Origin: an uncultured Aquimarina sp.
Lineage (GTDB): Bacteria > Bacteroidota > Bacteroidia > Flavobacteriales > Flavobacteriaceae
Length of the DNA stretch: 64,000 nt
Reading direction: 5' to 3'
Assembly (NCBI GenBank): GCA_947496355.1
Contig: CANMCO010000006.1
Span: 248,001 to 312,000, forward strand
A program made the translations under genes and the position numbers. The stretch's first letter is position 1; each line of letters opens with the position of its first letter. The notes beneath the pieces were generated by a model. The model was not told the origin of the DNA. It made no database searches and saw only the letters and a list, made by a program, of their open reading frames with translations. This document shows, piece after piece, positions 34,879-43,900 of this stretch.

Positions 34879-34886
34879 TATATTTG
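34879..34886 (+). promoter_or_regulatory. -7 box of tRNA-Pro(UGG)
   Basis: TATATTTG matches TAnnTTTG exactly, 26 bases ahead of the tRNA. A TTTT rather than TTTG lies 18 bases upstream. Confidence 0.5.
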
Positions 34887-34912
34887 CACCCTCAAAAGGA
34901 AAAGCTATACTT

Positions 34913-34987
34913 CGGGGTGTAGCGTAGCCCGGTTATCGCGCCGCGTTTGGGACGCGGAGGTCGCAGGTTCGAATCCTGCCACCCCGA
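34913..34987 (+). tRNA. tRNA-Pro (anticodon UGG)
   Basis: Acceptor CGGGGTG with CACCCCG plus A, anticodon arm CCGCG/CGCGG around a loop with TGG, and T arm GCAGGTTCGAATCCTGC. The CCA is not encoded. An integrase gene begins 204 bases downstream in the same direction, as is usual for tRNA-targeted elements. Confidence 0.95.
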
Positions 34988-35014
34988 CTTTTATGAAATC
35001 AAATAGTAACAAAG

Positions 35015-35044
35015 ACTTGGTAATCGTATGATTATCAAGTTTTT
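35015..35044 (+). terminator. Terminator after tRNA-Pro(UGG)
   Basis: ACTTGGTAATC and GATTATCAAGT pair (one G-U) around GTAT and lead into five T. Confidence 0.75.
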
Positions 35045-35100
35045 GTCGTTTTAGGGCAATCATTTAATTTGAATTGATATGGTAAAATAAGTTACCTATT

Positions 35101-35138
35101 CGGTTACCAAGTATCAAATTATAGTAAAAAGGTAACCG
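35101..35138. repeat. Inverted repeat ahead of the integrase gene
   Basis: CGGTTACC (35101-35108) and GGTAACCG (35131-35138) are perfect inverted copies separated by 22 bases, about 55 bases upstream of the integrase ATG. They may be integrase arm sites or an operator. Confidence 0.4.
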
Positions 35139-35191
35139 AGACAACTGATTTGACTTTTGTTTTTAATGTTTAATTCTTAAAACAAAAAAGT

Positions 35192-36393
35192 ATGAAAAAC
35201 ACGCACACCTTCAGTATTCTGTTTTGGTTAAAACTTGCTAATACCAAAAATGGAAAAGCACCGCTCTATGCTCGAATTACAGTAAATGGAAAACGAGCTG
35301 AACTTTCTTTGAAAAGAAAAGTGCTAATATCTCATTGGGATACGCATAAGAATAAGCTTAAAGGATTAAGTGGTGAAACTCGATTAATCAATACCTATCT
35401 CGAACAAGTCCATGGTAAACTCTTTGATTGTTATCAAAAATTACAACATGAGAATAAATTAATTTCTTCTCGTATTATTAAAGCTCATTTTTTAGGAACT
35501 AATGAAAATCGTTACACTATATCTAATATTATTGAATATCATAATGAGCATATGAAAGGTACCTTACGATGGGGGGAACTCAGAAGAATTATTTCACGAC
35601 ACATAAATATCTTTTTCTCTTTCTTCGGCAAAAGATGAACACAACTGATATGTATCTATCAGAACTAAGCTATAAATTCATTATAGATTTTGAACGCTTT
35701 TTAAGACATCAAGAGTCTATAGGTAATAATACAGTCATGAAGCATATAGAACGCTTACGTAAGATGGCTAATCTTGCCTTTAAAATGGAATGGATAGATA
35801 AAGACCCATTTATTAAGTTCAAGGCTAAATACATTAAAAAGGAAAGAGCTTTTTTGACCAGAGATGAACTAAACAATATAGAACAAAAAGAATTTTCTAT
35901 TTCTAGACTAGAACTTATTAAAGACTTATTTGTGTTTAGTTGTTATACAGGATTATCTTATGGTGATGTTATGAGCTTAACAGATGATAATATATGCATA
36001 GGCATTGATAGAAAGCAATGGATATTTTCTCAGAGACAGAAAACAAGCATTCCAGTTAAGATTCCATTACTATCCAAAGCATTAGAAATAATCGAAAAAT
36101 ACAAGCTTCACCCCTCTTCTATTAATAAAGAAAGATTGTTTCCTACTATTTCTAATCAAAAACTAAATTCATACTTAAAAGAAATAGCAAATGTTTGTGG
36201 AATTAAAAAGAACTTGACGTTTCACATCGCCAGACACACCTTTGCAACAACAATAACCTTAAGCAATGGAGTGCCTATTGAAACAGTTTCTAAATTATTA
36301 GGTCATTCTAAGATTACTACAACTCAAATCTATGCGAAAGTTATTGAGAGAAAAGTAAGTCAAGATATGATACAATTAGAAAAACGTATGTAA
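35192..36393 (+). pseudogene. Tyrosine recombinase (CTnDOT-type integrase), frameshifted
   Basis: The gene reads in one frame from ATG 35192 to about residue 128, then continues in the +1-shifted frame from about 35569 to 36393. Together about 400 residues, the normal length. The break is at a run of six G (35571-35576). Domains: Arm-DNA-binding (about 1-90), SAM-like core-binding (about 110-200), catalytic. The catalytic set has TGLSYGDV, where the first Arg is Ser as in IntDOT, HIAR, LLGHSKITTTQIY with the nucleophile Tyr. It is either inactivated or expressed by frameshifting. Confidence 0.8.
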
Positions 36394-37140
36394 ATTTCAT
36401 GCATAAAAGAAATCCGTTTTTAAAGTAATGGATTCAGAGGTTGGGTATCATTAACATCTTCTTATTTTAATTCCTTATCAATAGGAGAATCCGTTACTTT
36501 AAAAATGAATCAAATCCGCCATGCGGATGCGGTAGTTTTCACTCCTATCAATTCAACATAAAAAGTAACATATTTTATGATTTGCAGCAAATTTACAGTA
36601 AAAAAATGCCTGTTCATAGGGCTTCCTGAAGGATTTGCAGTAATTTGCTGCAAATCTAAGTTCTGAGTGATTCTATAATCATCTGTTTTTAAATGAATTA
36701 AGTACTCGTAACATCGCGTAGCGTGTTACCCTCTTGCTATTCCCCTTAGTTATTACGAACACGCTTTATTTAGAGATAATTTATATATTGGTAAGCTTCT
36801 GTAATTGTTAACTTTCTATCGGGGAATACTTTTTGAATTGCTCAAGGTTCAATATGGATAAAAAAAGATGAATTGAATTCATGAAAAAGGATTTAACAAA
36901 TTCATAGAAATCAGAAGGTCTATCTACAATCCTTAAGCGAGGAAAGTAAGGTAACAAGAGTCTCCTCATTCTAGTATTCATCTAGATATTTATTATGTAT
37001 TACTAAACCATTAAAACACTAACGCTCATTTCTACTATTTTTTTGATCAAAGTTTTAATTTTAATCGACCATAAAAAATGTGTCATTAAAAATTAGGAAT
37101 TTCATCTTACTTTTCTAAATCAAATTTTTAGTTTTGCAAT
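36394..37140. other. Gene-free stretch behind the integrase with two inverted-repeat pairs
   Basis: No reading frame is supported over about 750 bases. Pair 1: 36417-36435 (TTTTTAAAGTAATGGATTC) and 36487-36505 match as inverted copies at 18 of 19 bases. Pair 2: GATTTGCAGCAAAT (36579-36592) and ATTTGCTGCAAATC (36643-36656) match perfectly, and each is itself nearly palindromic. These may be recombinase or regulator sites of a decayed element. Confidence 0.5.
37129..37136 (+). promoter_or_regulatory. -7 box immediately ahead of the AraC-type gene
   Basis: TAGTTTTG matches TAnnTTTG exactly and ends 4 bases before the ATG, so transcription would start at or next to the start codon. Confidence 0.45.
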
Positions 37141-38259
37141 ATGAATTTCTTAAGTGTATTTCCCTTGCTAAGTACAATTTTCGGACTGGTCTTAATCGGA
37201 TTTGTCCTATTTAGTAAGTCTGGTCTAGGAAAGAATAAAAAGATACGATATGTGCTATCTTCGTTGCTATTTATTTATGTAATCACCTCGTTAGACTATT
37301 ACCTTACAATCAATAATCAAATAAGTGCAGCTTATTCTGGAATAACTTACTTCTTCTATCATTTCACAGGATTGTTATTTTACTATTTCATTGCTCTTTA
37401 TACCAAAACTGAAATTAATTTAAAAAAATGGCTACCTATAGTGGTTGTATATACCCTACTTAGAATTTTAGTATTTCTTCCGTTTGATCACTTTCAAAAT
37501 CTACTGGATTTTGTAGCAGCATTAGAAACATCAAACTATGGTTTGTTAGTGCTAGTAGAATATATTTTGGTGAGTATAATTAATACAGTACTCATGTTTT
37601 TTGCATACAAAAAATTAAAATATGTTCCATTAATAATGGAGTTAAGTAAAAGTCAAAAAATCAATTACAAATGGATTAAGATTATTATGGTTGCAATAGT
37701 ACTATTGCAAATTGTTGTCTTTGTAAACACCATTCTAGGCAGTTTAGACATTGGCAATTTTAACTATTATCTAAAATTCGAAACACTTATCTATTCAATA
37801 TTCTTCTTCATATTCACATTTTCTGTTATGCATTTTCCGGTATTTGCTTATACTGGCCATTTTGAAGATCTACCCAATACTACTATCCAGAAATATGCGA
37901 AATCTTCATTATCGGATTCTTCAGAACTTTATGGGCAAATAAAAATTATTGTAAATGAGGAAAAGCTTTATTTGGACTTCGATTTAAAATTGAATACAGT
38001 CGCTAAAAAATTAAATGAATCCATTCATCATATATCGCAAGCTATCAACCAGAATGCAAAAATGAGTTTCCCTGATTTTATAAATAGTTTCAGAATTGAA
38101 GAAGCTAAAAAGAAACTCATAGAGCCTAAACCAGCAACAATCTTTGCAATTTCCTTAGACGTAGGCTTTAATAGCAAAGCTGCTTTTTATACTGCTTTCA
38201 AAAAAAACACGAAAATGACCCCCACCGCATTTAAAAAACTTCACACCGCTAAGAGTTAA
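37141..38259 (+). CDS. Membrane-embedded AraC-family transcriptional regulator
   Basis: A 372-residue protein. Seven membrane helices occupy about residues 3-240; the C-terminal 110 residues are an AraC-type double helix-turn-helix (LNTVAKKLNESIHHISQAIN, then ISLDVGFNSKAAFYTAFKK). It probably senses a signal in the membrane and controls nearby genes. The start sits directly behind a -7 box, which suggests a leaderless mRNA or a start further inside. It is the first gene after the integrase remnant region. Confidence 0.8.
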   Translation: MNFLSVFPLLSTIFGLVLIGFVLFSKSGLGKNKKIRYVLSSLLFIYVITSLDYYLTINNQISAAYSGITYFFYHFTGLLFYYFIALYTKTEINLKKWLPIVVVYTLLRILVFLPFDHFQNLLDFVAALETSNYGLLVLVEYILVSIINTVLMFFAYKKLKYVPLIMELSKSQKINYKWIKIIMVAIVLLQIVVFVNTILGSLDIGNFNYYLKFETLIYSIFFFIFTFSVMHFPVFAYTGHFEDLPNTTIQKYAKSSLSDSSELYGQIKIIVNEEKLYLDFDLKLNTVAKKLNESIHHISQAINQNAKMSFPDFINSFRIEEAKKKLIEPKPATIFAISLDVGFNSKAAFYTAFKKNTKMTPTAFKKLHTAKS

Positions 38260-38425
38260 TGTAACTCATTGATTATATCATTTTTAAATAAAAACTCATC
38301 TTCCCCCTTGTATTTTATCTTTTTATCGCTTCGTAGCACTGCTATGAAGCTTAAAAAAGTCTTTATTCAAGCAAAAAATATTAATTTTTCGGTCAAATGA
38401 AAAAAGTTAAGATAAGTTCTAAACT

Positions 38426-38462
38426 AAAAGTGTCTTCCCTATAAATGAAGACACTTTTTTTT
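38426..38462 (+). terminator. Terminator after the AraC-type gene
   Basis: AAAAGTGTCTTC and GAAGACACTTTT form a perfect 12-bp stem with a 9-base loop, followed by a T-run. It lies about 165 bases past the stop; the intervening bases hold no gene. Confidence 0.85.
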
Positions 38463-38505
38463 GTCTCACATTATAGGGCGAAATATTAAAATGGTTCTCC
38501 TAGAA

Positions 38506-38533
38506 TATATTTGTCCTCTCAATTAATTTGAGA
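38506..38533 (+). promoter_or_regulatory. Promoter box with overlapping palindrome ahead of the 138-residue gene
   Basis: TATATTTG at 38506-38513 fits the -7 consensus. It is followed by TCTCAA-TTAAT-TTGAGA (38517-38533), a palindrome over the expected transcription start, 14 bases ahead of the ATG. This fits repression by a dimeric regulator. Confidence 0.5.
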
Positions 38534-38547
38534 ACAAAATAATTCTA

Positions 38548-38964
38548 ATGAAAAAAGTATCAAAAAATTTAAAAACAAGTCTCAACGCGCTTGTAATTAC
38601 TGCCTTGTTAATACTGACTATATGTAACGAAACATATGCTCAACAAAGTGACATAAATCAGCTATGCAACATGTGGCATCTAGAGACCTATATCGTTAAT
38701 GGAAAAAAGTATCCACCCAACAAAAAGGAAAGAGATGATTTTATTCTTTTTACCGAAGACCTTAATTTTACTTCAAAATCAGAAAGCAAACAAGAAGAGG
38801 GAACATATATACTAAATACGAACGGAGCATATGTATTAATGATCGATAAAAAGGGAGAAGAATTAAAGGCCTACATCATTTCAATAACAAAAAACAACTT
38901 AATACTAAAGTTCGATATTAATGAAATTAGAGATGTAGAATTCCACTATAATAGTTCTATTTAA
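38548..38964 (+). CDS. Secreted lipocalin-like protein
   Basis: A 138-residue protein with a signal peptide ending TYAQ (about residue 31). The mature part starts with LCNMWHLETYIVNGKKYPP, the opening strand pattern of lipocalin-like domains, and runs through strands such as GTYILNTNGAYVLMI to the end. Ligand unknown. The next gene starts 10 bases downstream, so it is in an operon with it. Confidence 0.6.
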   Translation: MKKVSKNLKTSLNALVITALLILTICNETYAQQSDINQLCNMWHLETYIVNGKKYPPNKKERDDFILFTEDLNFTSKSESKQEEGTYILNTNGAYVLMIDKKGEELKAYIISITKNNLILKFDINEIRDVEFHYNSSI

Positions 38965-38974
38965 TAAATAATCG

Positions 38975-40048
38975 ATGAAAGAAACGATTAATATCTTATT
39001 CATAATTTTTAGTTATACTCTCTGTTTTTCGCAGACCATTATAGATTTAAAAATTATTCCATTCGAGATTAAAAATCAGAATTTTTATATAGACAAAGTC
39101 TTTGATGATCGTCAAGAGATGTACCTCTCATTTATAGAAGATAATTCTGAGAAAAAAGTAACGTTACGCTTAAAATATAGTCTTTCCGTAACGGTCAAGA
39201 AATTCATGGATACTGCTCTACCTAAAACTGGTAACAAAACCCCTATAATTATAAGGATTAACGACTTGAAAATTGAACAGGCACAAACAAGCATTGATAA
39301 GCGTACGGCTAGGATTTATATTGAACTAAGTTTCTATTCAGAAAGTGGCGATAAACTTTACAAGATTGCCCACTATGAGAATCAAGTCTTTCCATTATCA
39401 AGTTTAAAGAAGATAAACGAAACTCACGAACAAAGAATACGAGCAGCATTAGAATATTGCCTGTGGGGTTTCATCAATAGACCAAAAGCTGATTTAACCA
39501 ATAACACCGTAAAAGGCATAAACTCTGGCAATAAAAATTTTACTGTAAAAGAATCCGATTTTGAACCCTACATCCCTTTAGGTAAGTGGTACAATATATT
39601 GTCAATCAAAAGGGTGTTAGATAAGTATAATGAGGGTTGGGAAGTTGCCTATACTGGTTTTTTAGATAATGAAAAAGACTTTATTATTCCTTTTGAAATA
39701 GCCTATAGTCAATCTAACGCTAAATCAGATTTAGTAAAAGAACGCAACTATAGTTCGGTCAATGCATTTACCTTAGGTTTTGGGTTAAATGGTTATATCA
39801 AAATAGTACCTGGTCTTTATGTCGATCTTGGTCTAAATGTCCCTATTGGAATAGAAGTGCTAAGAGATTTACAAAACAAAAAATCAACTAATTTTTTGAT
39901 TGGCCTAACTACGCATCAGGGCGTTAAAATAATTCCTTGGAAAGGTTTAGGAATCGTTATAGGCACGGGTCTCTTTCAACGATTGCAGACATCTAAAATA
40001 GAAAATAGAAATTTTGGGTTTGAGTTAGAATTAGGAATTAATTTTTAG
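38975..40048 (+). CDS. Exported protein of unknown function, possible barrel C-terminus
   Basis: A 357-residue protein with a signal peptide (to CFSQ, about 20). I do not recognise the family. The N-terminal half is strand-rich and polar (VTLRLKYSLSVTVKKF); after about residue 185 there is a change to alternating strands ending FGFELELGINF, a pattern of outer-membrane beta-barrels with a terminal aromatic residue. It follows the lipocalin-like gene closely, suggesting a shared surface function. Confidence 0.5.
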   Translation: MKETINILFIIFSYTLCFSQTIIDLKIIPFEIKNQNFYIDKVFDDRQEMYLSFIEDNSEKKVTLRLKYSLSVTVKKFMDTALPKTGNKTPIIIRINDLKIEQAQTSIDKRTARIYIELSFYSESGDKLYKIAHYENQVFPLSSLKKINETHEQRIRAALEYCLWGFINRPKADLTNNTVKGINSGNKNFTVKESDFEPYIPLGKWYNILSIKRVLDKYNEGWEVAYTGFLDNEKDFIIPFEIAYSQSNAKSDLVKERNYSSVNAFTLGFGLNGYIKIVPGLYVDLGLNVPIGIEVLRDLQNKKSTNFLIGLTTHQGVKIIPWKGLGIVIGTGLFQRLQTSKIENRNFGFELELGINF

Positions 40049-40139
40049 TCAAATTATATATAGCAAGACACCTGCAGAGTTTATCTGTTAAAATTAAAAT
40101 GCTAAAAAAAAAGGCCTTGCATCCATTAAAAAAACATTC

Positions 40140-41216
40140 ATGAAACAAAGAATCATAGGAATAGATGTCGCTAGAGCACTGGCAGTTATAGGAATGATAA
40201 TCGTCAATTTTAAAGTTGCTTTTGGCGAAAACGGATCGAACTTACTAAGTTTTTTTATTCGTTTTTTCGATGGAAAAGCAGCTGCAACATTTGTCGTTTT
40301 AGCCGGTGTTGGCCTTGCGTTAATGACAAACTCTGCCCTTAAAAAAAACAACCCCATTAAATTAAAAGCAATTAGGAAAAGAATTGCCAAAAAAGCAATA
40401 TTCTTATTTATTGTTGGAGTTTCTTATCTACCAATTTGGCCAGCAGATATACTACATTTTTATGGAATTTATATGGGAGTCTTAATCTTCTTGCTAAGTA
40501 GTAAAGAAAAAACCATTTTAGTTTCTACTATTTTCTTAATCATCGTTTTTCCTATACTTATGATGCTATGGAATTACGATACTGGTTGGAATTTTGACAG
40601 CTTAGTATATCAAGATTTTTGGACTATAAAAGGATTTGTTCGAAATCTCTTTTATAATGGTTTTCACCCCGTAATTCCTTGGTCTGCTTTTATGTTATTT
40701 GGTTATTGGTTTGGGAAACAGGATTTAAACAATACGAAATTTGTTATAAAAGCATTTTTAATAAGCATAATTGTTTTTACAGGTATTCAAGCTGTTTCTT
40801 ACTTGTCCATATCATTTTTATCAGAAGGAAATCAGGAATCTGCACAAGAATTAGTTCAAATTCTTGGAACCAATCCAATGCCACCATTACCAATTTATAT
40901 GTTCAACGGTATTGCGATTGCCATTACGATAATTTCAGCCTGTATTTTAGTTGCAAAACGATATGAAAATACTATAATAATAATTGCTTTAAACAAAACT
41001 GGACAACTAGCATTAACTTTTTATGTAGCACACGTCCTTATCGGAATGGGGATTGTTGAAGCAATAAATCCCGAAAAAATGAGGCATTACTCTATTACAT
41101 TTTCTGTAATCTATGCGTTAGCATTTAGTATAGTGTGTGTATTATTTGCGGTCATTTGGAAAAAACACAAGACGTCTGGACCATTAGAATGGGTGATGAG
41201 AAAAATAACAGATTAA
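40140..41216 (+). CDS. DUF418/HGSNAT-like multipass membrane protein
   Basis: A 358-residue protein with about ten membrane helices. It begins MKQRIIGIDVARALAVIGMI, the typical start of acyltransferase-like families such as YeiB/DUF418 and heparan-alpha-glucosaminide acetyltransferase, and shows TFVVLAGVGLALM near 60 and KTGQLALTFYVAH near 290 (the DUF418 G.mAlTnY.. region). Such proteins move acyl groups across or in the membrane; substrate unknown. It lies 91 bases after the previous gene. Confidence 0.7.
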   Translation: MKQRIIGIDVARALAVIGMIIVNFKVAFGENGSNLLSFFIRFFDGKAAATFVVLAGVGLALMTNSALKKNNPIKLKAIRKRIAKKAIFLFIVGVSYLPIWPADILHFYGIYMGVLIFLLSSKEKTILVSTIFLIIVFPILMMLWNYDTGWNFDSLVYQDFWTIKGFVRNLFYNGFHPVIPWSAFMLFGYWFGKQDLNNTKFVIKAFLISIIVFTGIQAVSYLSISFLSEGNQESAQELVQILGTNPMPPLPIYMFNGIAIAITIISACILVAKRYENTIIIIALNKTGQLALTFYVAHVLIGMGIVEAINPEKMRHYSITFSVIYALAFSIVCVLFAVIWKKHKTSGPLEWVMRKITD

Positions 41217-41279
41217 TCTGCTATGACACATACATAGAAAGTAAAATATAGCTGGACTAATATAAAACTTCAATCTCAA

Positions 41280-42056
41280 ATGAAAACAATGATTTTAACA
41301 ATAGCATGTACTGTCTTATTTATAAAAAACACTTCAGCACAGTTGCCTGAAACTAATTTTAAAAATTATATAGGTGTAGGAATTGGATATAGTCTGGACC
41401 GTATTAATGACCAAAATTTTTCTCCGTTAAATCAAAAAGGGAATACCTTAGTGTACTCCCTTTTCTACGAAAGACATTCAGAAAATATACTAAAAATAGC
41501 TCTTAAGTATGGCAACGGAAATCTAAATTCTGGCCCAAAAGATAGATTTAAAACCTCTTATTATTTTGGCAATATAGATGTTTCCTATTTTAAAAATGTA
41601 TCGCCTTCACAATCCTCTACTAAATTTTATATTGGAGGTGCCTATACTTTAAAAGTACTGTATATGGATTGGTTTGATCGAGATGCTTTTAGCTTTGTTT
41701 CTACCAACGGCTTATCTATTTCTGGTCTCATCTCAAAAGAATTAAATGAAAAACAACGTATTGAAAGTTCTGTTTCTATTCCTTTTTTGCAACTTTTAAG
41801 CAGACCACCCTATAATGGCGTAGATGAGCATATTATTGAAAATCAAGATAATCCAATTTCTATAGCTCTTGATGGCAAATTAACATCGTTCAAAAAATAT
41901 AAAGCCATTAACTGGAATGTAAATTATAGGTATGAAATTTTGGATCATTTTGATTGGAAGGCTGATTATACCCTAAACATTCAAAAAGTAGATGATGTAA
42001 ATGAATTCAAAAGTATCTCTAATCATATTTCAACAAGTATATTATATAAATTTTGA
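41280..42056 (+). CDS. Probable outer-membrane beta-barrel protein
   Basis: A 258-residue protein with a signal peptide (to TSAQ, about 20) and regular alternating strands (NYIGVGIGYSL, LVYSLFYERH, FYIGGAYTLKVL) ending SNHISTSILYKF with a terminal Phe, typical of outer-membrane barrels. No named family was recognised. The next gene's true start is 1 base past its stop, so both are probably translated from one mRNA. Confidence 0.55.
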   Translation: MKTMILTIACTVLFIKNTSAQLPETNFKNYIGVGIGYSLDRINDQNFSPLNQKGNTLVYSLFYERHSENILKIALKYGNGNLNSGPKDRFKTSYYFGNIDVSYFKNVSPSQSSTKFYIGGAYTLKVLYMDWFDRDAFSFVSTNGLSISGLISKELNEKQRIESSVSIPFLQLLSRPPYNGVDEHIIENQDNPISIALDGKLTSFKKYKAINWNVNYRYEILDHFDWKADYTLNIQKVDDVNEFKSISNHISTSILYKF

Positions 42057-42057
42057 T

Positions 42058-43092
42058 ATGAAAAAAGCAATTGTATTTATAGCGTTAATTATACTATCTT
42101 CTTGTTCTAGTATAATTTTAGATGAAGATGAACAGAATACTCAAAGCAACAATTTTGACCTTTTCTGGAATGATTTTGACCAACATTACGGCCTATTTGG
42201 GGTTAGAAATATTAATTGGAATGATTTGTACACCATGTATCAGCCACAAGTAAACGATAACCTGTCTAATGAGGAACTTTGGAATGTTATGTCTAATCTT
42301 ATAGAGCATTTAGATGATAGTCACACCACGCTATATGATGGTCGTGGTAACCGTTACACATCGGGTAATGTATTAAACGAACAATCCAAAACTGAAATTA
42401 GTGAAGAACTCATTGTTTCCAAATATTTAGATTTTCATACAGAAATACCTTCTGAAAATAACCTGTCCTTTGGAAAAATTAAAAATAAGAATATTGGATA
42501 TATCTATTTAGGAAGTATGAAGGGGGAAAACCCATCAATAATCGATGATATCGTTAATAAACTTGACAATTACAATGCTATCATATTTGACATAAGACAA
42601 AATACAGGAGGAGATGACCGGTATGTTGCAAGAATAGCCAAAGCCTTTTCAGATGGGGAGCATTTTATATATACTGTTCAAACAAGAAATGGCCCTAATC
42701 ATAGCGATTTTGATGAGAAAAAAAAATACTATACTCAATATGATGAAAATAAAATATTCCCTAAACCTGTCCTTGTTTTAACAGATAGAGCAACTGTAAG
42801 TGCTGCAGAAGTGTTTTTATTGCATATGAAATCCTTTGCTAATGTTACTCAAATAGGTGACACAACAGCCGGAGATTTTTCGGTAGTGGGCAATATGCGC
42901 TTTTTACCTAATGGATGGCATTACCACTATTCTATTCAAAAATTCTTATTGCCAAATGGAGAAAGCCTGGATGGGGTTGGGCATATTCCTGATATATATG
43001 TAAAAAATTCAGAAGTAGATATCACAGCCAAAAATGACAAAGTAATTGATACTGCAATTGAATACCTATTTAATGAATATGGTATAGAATAA
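42058..43092 (+). CDS. S41-family peptidase lipoprotein
   Basis: Start ATG 42058 (344 residues) is chosen because it gives a lipoprotein signal with lipobox LSSC (about residue 14); the frame upstream overlaps the previous gene. A tail-specific protease core is at about 130-310: IIFDIRQNTGGDD, then LTDRATVSAAEVFLLHM with the nucleophile Ser, and GDTTAGDFSV. No PDZ domain is obvious. S41 enzymes cut near C-termini in the periplasm. It follows the barrel gene and precedes the chimeric ORF by 17 bases. Confidence 0.8.
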   Translation: MKKAIVFIALIILSSCSSIILDEDEQNTQSNNFDLFWNDFDQHYGLFGVRNINWNDLYTMYQPQVNDNLSNEELWNVMSNLIEHLDDSHTTLYDGRGNRYTSGNVLNEQSKTEISEELIVSKYLDFHTEIPSENNLSFGKIKNKNIGYIYLGSMKGENPSIIDDIVNKLDNYNAIIFDIRQNTGGDDRYVARIAKAFSDGEHFIYTVQTRNGPNHSDFDEKKKYYTQYDENKIFPKPVLVLTDRATVSAAEVFLLHMKSFANVTQIGDTTAGDFSVVGNMRFLPNGWHYHYSIQKFLLPNGESLDGVGHIPDIYVKNSEVDITAKNDKVIDTAIEYLFNEYGIE

Positions 43093-43109
43093 AAATTTAA
43101 ATTAGTGCA

Positions 43110-43889
43110 ATGAAAAAGATAATTACCATAATATTAGCAATAAGTTTTGGTATATCTACATATGCTCAAATCAATGATTCTATTTCGAAAAAACTTACTA
43201 AAGATTTAGAACAAGTTTATTCAAGAGGCCATATAAACGGATTCTCTGTAGCCATTGTAAATCAGGATGGCACATTATCAATGTACACGCTTAGGGTTAA
43301 AGATCTTTTAGTATCCAGAAGAACTATAGAAGATAACTTATTTGCAATTAATGCAGGCAAAACTACCCATAATGGTATCGAGTTAGATTTTAATTTTGAC
43401 ATTATAAAAAGAAGAGCAGCAAGGTTGAAATTCTTTTTCAACACATCAATATTTGATCATAAATTTGATAATTTCATTGATCTGGATGATGATTTCTCGG
43501 GTAATAACCTTACAGGAGCCCCCTCAGAAGTTATCAATCTTGGGTTAGATTTTACTAAAGAAAAAGGCATTTATGGAAATATTAATTTCCAAACTGTAGG
43601 CAAAATACCTGCCAACGATGCAAATACAGTCTTTAGCAATAGTTATGAACTTATACATGGTAAAATAGGCTATCGAAATACTATAGATAAACATCTTTTT
43701 TATGATATATCTATTGGCGTAAACAATATTCTTGATACCAAATATGCTTCTCAACTTCAGATTAATGCAAGAGGTTTTGGCGGTAATGCCCCCAGGTATT
43801 TTTATTCTGGACTACCTTTTAATATGTATGGTGGGATTAACATAAAATATAGATTACAAACAATATTTCTTTGTATTTTTCTAATGTAA
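43110..43889 (+). pseudogene. Chimeric ORF: serine hydrolase N-terminus fused to TonB-receptor C-terminus
   Basis: The 259-residue frame is open, but its two parts belong to different families. Residues 1-56 are a signal peptide plus the start of a class C beta-lactamase-like hydrolase (QVYSRGHINGFSVAIVNQDGTL). From about 57 the sequence is the last part of a TonB-dependent receptor barrel (YTLRVKDLLVSRRT, INAGKTTHNGIELDF, ILDTKYASQLQINARGFGG). The catalytic hydrolase core, plug and most of the barrel are missing. A deletion joining two neighbouring genes explains it; the join is near 43275-43282. The final ten residues extend past the expected last strand. Confidence 0.7.
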
Positions 43890-43900
43890 ATATTGTATCC

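Noticed and set aside
35569..36393. Second integrase frame as a separate gene
   Set aside because: Its domains continue the first frame exactly and its apparent start is in the G-run; it is the shifted 3' part of one gene.
36394..37140. Far attachment site of the tRNA-Pro element
   Set aside because: No copy of the tRNA 3' end was found by eye in or beyond this stretch.
43110..43889. A functional serine hydrolase
   Set aside because: No catalytic SxxK or YxN motif is present; only the first 56 residues fit the family.
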